Origin: Paramarasmius palmivorus
Lineage: Eukaryota > Basidiomycota > Agaricomycetes > Agaricales > Marasmiaceae
Length of the DNA: 45,821 bases
Reading direction: 5' to 3'
Assembly (NCBI GenBank): GCA_037176845.1
Contig: JAYKXP010000251.1
Span: forward strand, 1 to 45,821
Part shown: positions 43,148 through 45,821 of the stretch, piece after piece
How the letters are laid out: the number at the start of each line of letters is the position of its first letter
Numbering within the stretch: position 1 is the first letter of the stretch
Made by a program: the position numbers and the translations under genes
The notes under the pieces: generated by a model
Told to the model about the DNA's origin: nothing
Seen by the model: the letters and a program-made list of their open reading frames with translations, nothing else
Databases searched by the model: none

Positions 43148-45432
43148 ATGCTGCAGAGCCTACGAAAACGACGCGAAAATCCTGTACCATCGCCAAAATC
43201 CTCAGAGCTCGACCCTTTTTCATCCCCGCTGCCCCCTTCAGATCCAGGCTCAACGGTCGACGGGACTTATAACGATGAAGAGGAGCGCCGTGGCCCACTG
43301 CCTAAGACTCCTAGAAAGAACCGCGATCCAAATAAGAAGATCTCACTTACTGAACAGGAGAAAGCAAGGGTTGTCAAGGGATCTGCCTACGGTAAACGTT
43401 GTGGAGTTACTTGGGAAAGTTTTAAAGGGAACGCAGACAACGAGTTCTTCCATGTCGCGGAGAAGTGCACACCCATAGAACTCGTGAGTAGTCACAAACC
43501 GCCAACTAGAAAGGACAGCCATTGATTTTTGTATAGGTTCACCACTTGGAAGGCCAGTGGGGAATGCCACATGGTACTTTGAACGTCGACCGAAGCGAAA
43601 AACAATTGGAATCTTAGGTGGGGGGGATCGTTTACTGAATGTAGGCATCAACTTGATCTTCCCCGGAACGTACCTGTTGGGGTACAGGACGAACCTAGCA
43701 TAAGGCTTTTGACTCTTTTGCATTCATTGTCGTCTTTCCAGCGACCAGACGTCTGGGTTTTCAATCGAGGTGGGGGGCATGGAAAAAAAACCACGGCTCT
43801 CGCTCAACCAAAGGACCCCTTTATGTACGCGGGTTTAGATTTTTTTTTCATGCTGTAACTTTCGACGTGAGGACATTTCGTGTCTTTTTCACCCAAAAAA
43901 GGGATAGTGAATCACGTTGCATAAAAAGGTCTTTTATACTCAAAGCGACGGGAAATTCTGGGCTTTGTGAGACTAGTGAGTCCACCATTGAAATGGGAAC
44001 AAGGATCGTATCAGAATCTTCATGATCAAGACATCCGATGAGGAGTCGAGGAAGTCAGATACTGAAGACGGGTTTCACAACGCACCAGGCTACACTCAAT
44101 TCGTCCAACCCTCGACACAACGAAGGACAGCCGAGCCAGTATTAGGTTTCATCTTCAATGCCGTTGTTTACATGATCTTCAAATGCTGGATACAGTTGAT
44201 GAGTCCAATAACTTCACAGAAATGATCCCTATCTTGAGTGCGCAGCGGCAAACGTGTATTCACGAAGGACAATCGTGCTACAAGAATCTTAGGTATCTAC
44301 AATAGGTGGATGCAGGATTATCGAGGCCCACCACCAAAACAGACTGACGACGACGACGACAATGGAGAGCTTGACAGGGACAACGACGACGAAGACAGCG
44401 ACTCTGGTAGCGACTCAGAATCTCCCCGCAGCACGGGCGACCATGACAAAGACGAATCTCCAGGCGGCGCTGAGTGACCCCCTTACAGAACTACTCTATC
44501 TGCAAAGCGACCAGGCGAAAATTACTCTCAAGGAGGATGCAGAGAAGTCAGCGCCCCGATTTATGACTATCTTTCGGAGTACCAGCAGGTCTCTAAGAGA
44601 CGGGGAAGATTGCTGTCCATTCCGGTCACCAGGACTCAGATGGGTGCCTCCGACTCCATCGCTGGTGGCCACCTGCGTCTGTACCTTTTGTCGGTACAAC
44701 GTTATCCGATGACCGCGATAGCCGGGCTAGTCGGTAGCAAATGCGATAACACGTCCTTTCCACGTGCGCGTTCACCAGTGCACGCCAATCTGCACCGGCT
44801 GGTTCGTCCTGGACCGTCAGATCAGCCATGTGTCGCGGCCAGATGAACTCAACCGCCTCCGCCGGTATCATCCCAGTAGGCATAACCAAGACGAATACTT
44901 GATGAACTCCGTCTATACAAGTCCCTCAGGCAATTCGGATGGTGTGAGTGAGAGATCGCATGAGTGATACTCCAAGATTATCGGAATGCTGACCATCACT
45001 CGTAGCCTCAGGCTTCTCACCACATGAGGAAGACACCACCGTGGTGCTCATATAAGACGCTTAGATCATGCACTCCCTTATCGGCAACGAACCTAGGGAC
45101 AGTCTAGAGAGACTCCACAGTCAGCTATGCACACCCTGAGTGATCATCCACTACGCGAAGGCACTCCATCAGGTTGAGCGTCGCTACCGGTAAAACGCCG
45201 GCTTCCGCATCGAGTTCCAGTGATCCACACAACGAGAGGATCGGTCCACCCCACAAAGCGTAGATGACTTCACAGTCAATGACTCAGTGCTATCCTGCGG
45301 CAGAAAAAAGCCACCCGACGATGAAGATTCGCGCCCAACACTCCTCGGCCGCGGGCCCTAAAGAGGAAAGAAGAAAAAGCTCGGTAAAGTTTCCTCAGAC
45401 TCGGCTGCTGCGTTATAGCCAGCGTCATTCTT
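43148..45432 (+). pseudogene. Gene B3: HNH-type protein, decayed
   Basis: Exon 1 (43148-43493) is open and close to B2, with PLPKTPRKN, CGVTWESF and FFHV; the cysteine-to-tryptophan and FCH-to-FFH differences remove family hallmarks. Intron 43494-43536 is followed by VHHLEGQWGMPHGTLNVDR, the uninterrupted version of the site hit by the transposon in B2. The frame then stops near 43620. Beyond, fragments match B2 in order: GYTQF.P near 44090, an acidic tract at 44340-44410, and a final basic KRKE.RKS-like piece ending about 45432 with the same 'cattcttag' end. Non-functional. Confidence 0.7.
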
Positions 45433-45821
45433 AGGGTCCGTCGGTGTCGTTGGGTGCTTTCTGGTTCTCTCGCGGTCTGACCTTCTATTCTCACTCCAGT
45501 GTTTTTCACCTTCCGAGAGTATCGTTGCCCACTACTTCCTTGACTAGATTAGTAATGTAAGCATGTTTTCACGCTCATTCTCTCTTTGCTATCCAGTCTC
45601 ACCTTCCGCTATCCCTTGCCTTCTTATATGTGCTATTGTAACCTCCTCACACAACTTTACGAACTTTCCTTGGATTACGCCTCGACTCTATCTCTTATTC
45701 TTCAAAACAATACCTCTGGCACTGTTAGAGTCCCTCATTGAGCGGCTAAGTTTTCGTGCAGCGTTTCGCGTGGCTCATTATATCAACACACTTGGCTGGC
45801 TCGCATGGCTAGTCGCATGTC
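45433..45821. other. 3' flank of B3
   Basis: CT-rich sequence; 45660-45705 ('gaactttccttggattacgcctc') resembles the B2 flank at 23245-23270. No gene is supported to the window end. Confidence 0.4.

Overview
The window looks like a gene-poor, repeat-rich accessory region of a basidiomycete fungus, most likely an agaricomycete. Genes are broken by many short GT-AG introns (about 45-70 nt). Several introns carry a CTGAC-type branch site just before the acceptor. The protein families I recognise (WW-like multi-membrane-segment proteins, proteins opening with a GGxF/GN motif, divergent HNH-type proteins) are lineage-expanded agaricomycete families with no assigned function. There are no operons, and I saw no rRNA, tRNA or CRISPR.

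Layout. Three tandem plus-strand copies of one WW-like/membrane gene (called W here) lie at 1-1685 (W1, cut by the window start), 4840-7630 (W2, with a decayed tail to 7937) and 13947-16608 (W3). Three copies of a divergent gene pair follow. Each has minus-strand gene A (about 360 aa, unrecognised) head to head with plus-strand gene B (HNH-type, acidic tract, C-terminal nuclear signal): A1/B1 at 8238-10170, A2/B2 at 18131-23075, A3/B3 at 41432-45432. A1 and A2 are open; A3 is broken. All three B copies are damaged, each differently: B1 lost its HNH core by deletion, B2 carries a 1377-bp terminal-inverted-repeat transposon with a 9-bp target duplication, and B3 is decayed by small indels. Two copies of another gene (C) sit in opposite orientation at 27111-29570 (minus) and 38872-41104 (plus). 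Small gene models of unknown function are supported by splice structure at 12422-12789, 13159-13413 and 37128-37954, and a coherent minus-strand coding remnant lies at 35690-36570.

Much of the space between genes is one degenerate dispersed repeat family, with at least ten recognisable copies of a single anchor sequence between 4.4 and 32.9 kb. It includes a segmental duplication shared by 24.4-25.0 kb and 33.3-34.1 kb. A second, AT-rich inverted-repeat element lies at 25068-26482.

How the parts relate. The recurring A-B divergent pair, with a short shared promoter that keeps an E-box palindrome (TCACGTGA) and a GACGCG motif in copies 1 and 2, is the best candidate for an undescribed two-gene module. 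In this locus the A partner survives while the HNH-type partner is repeatedly destroyed. Functional linkage is inference from arrangement only.
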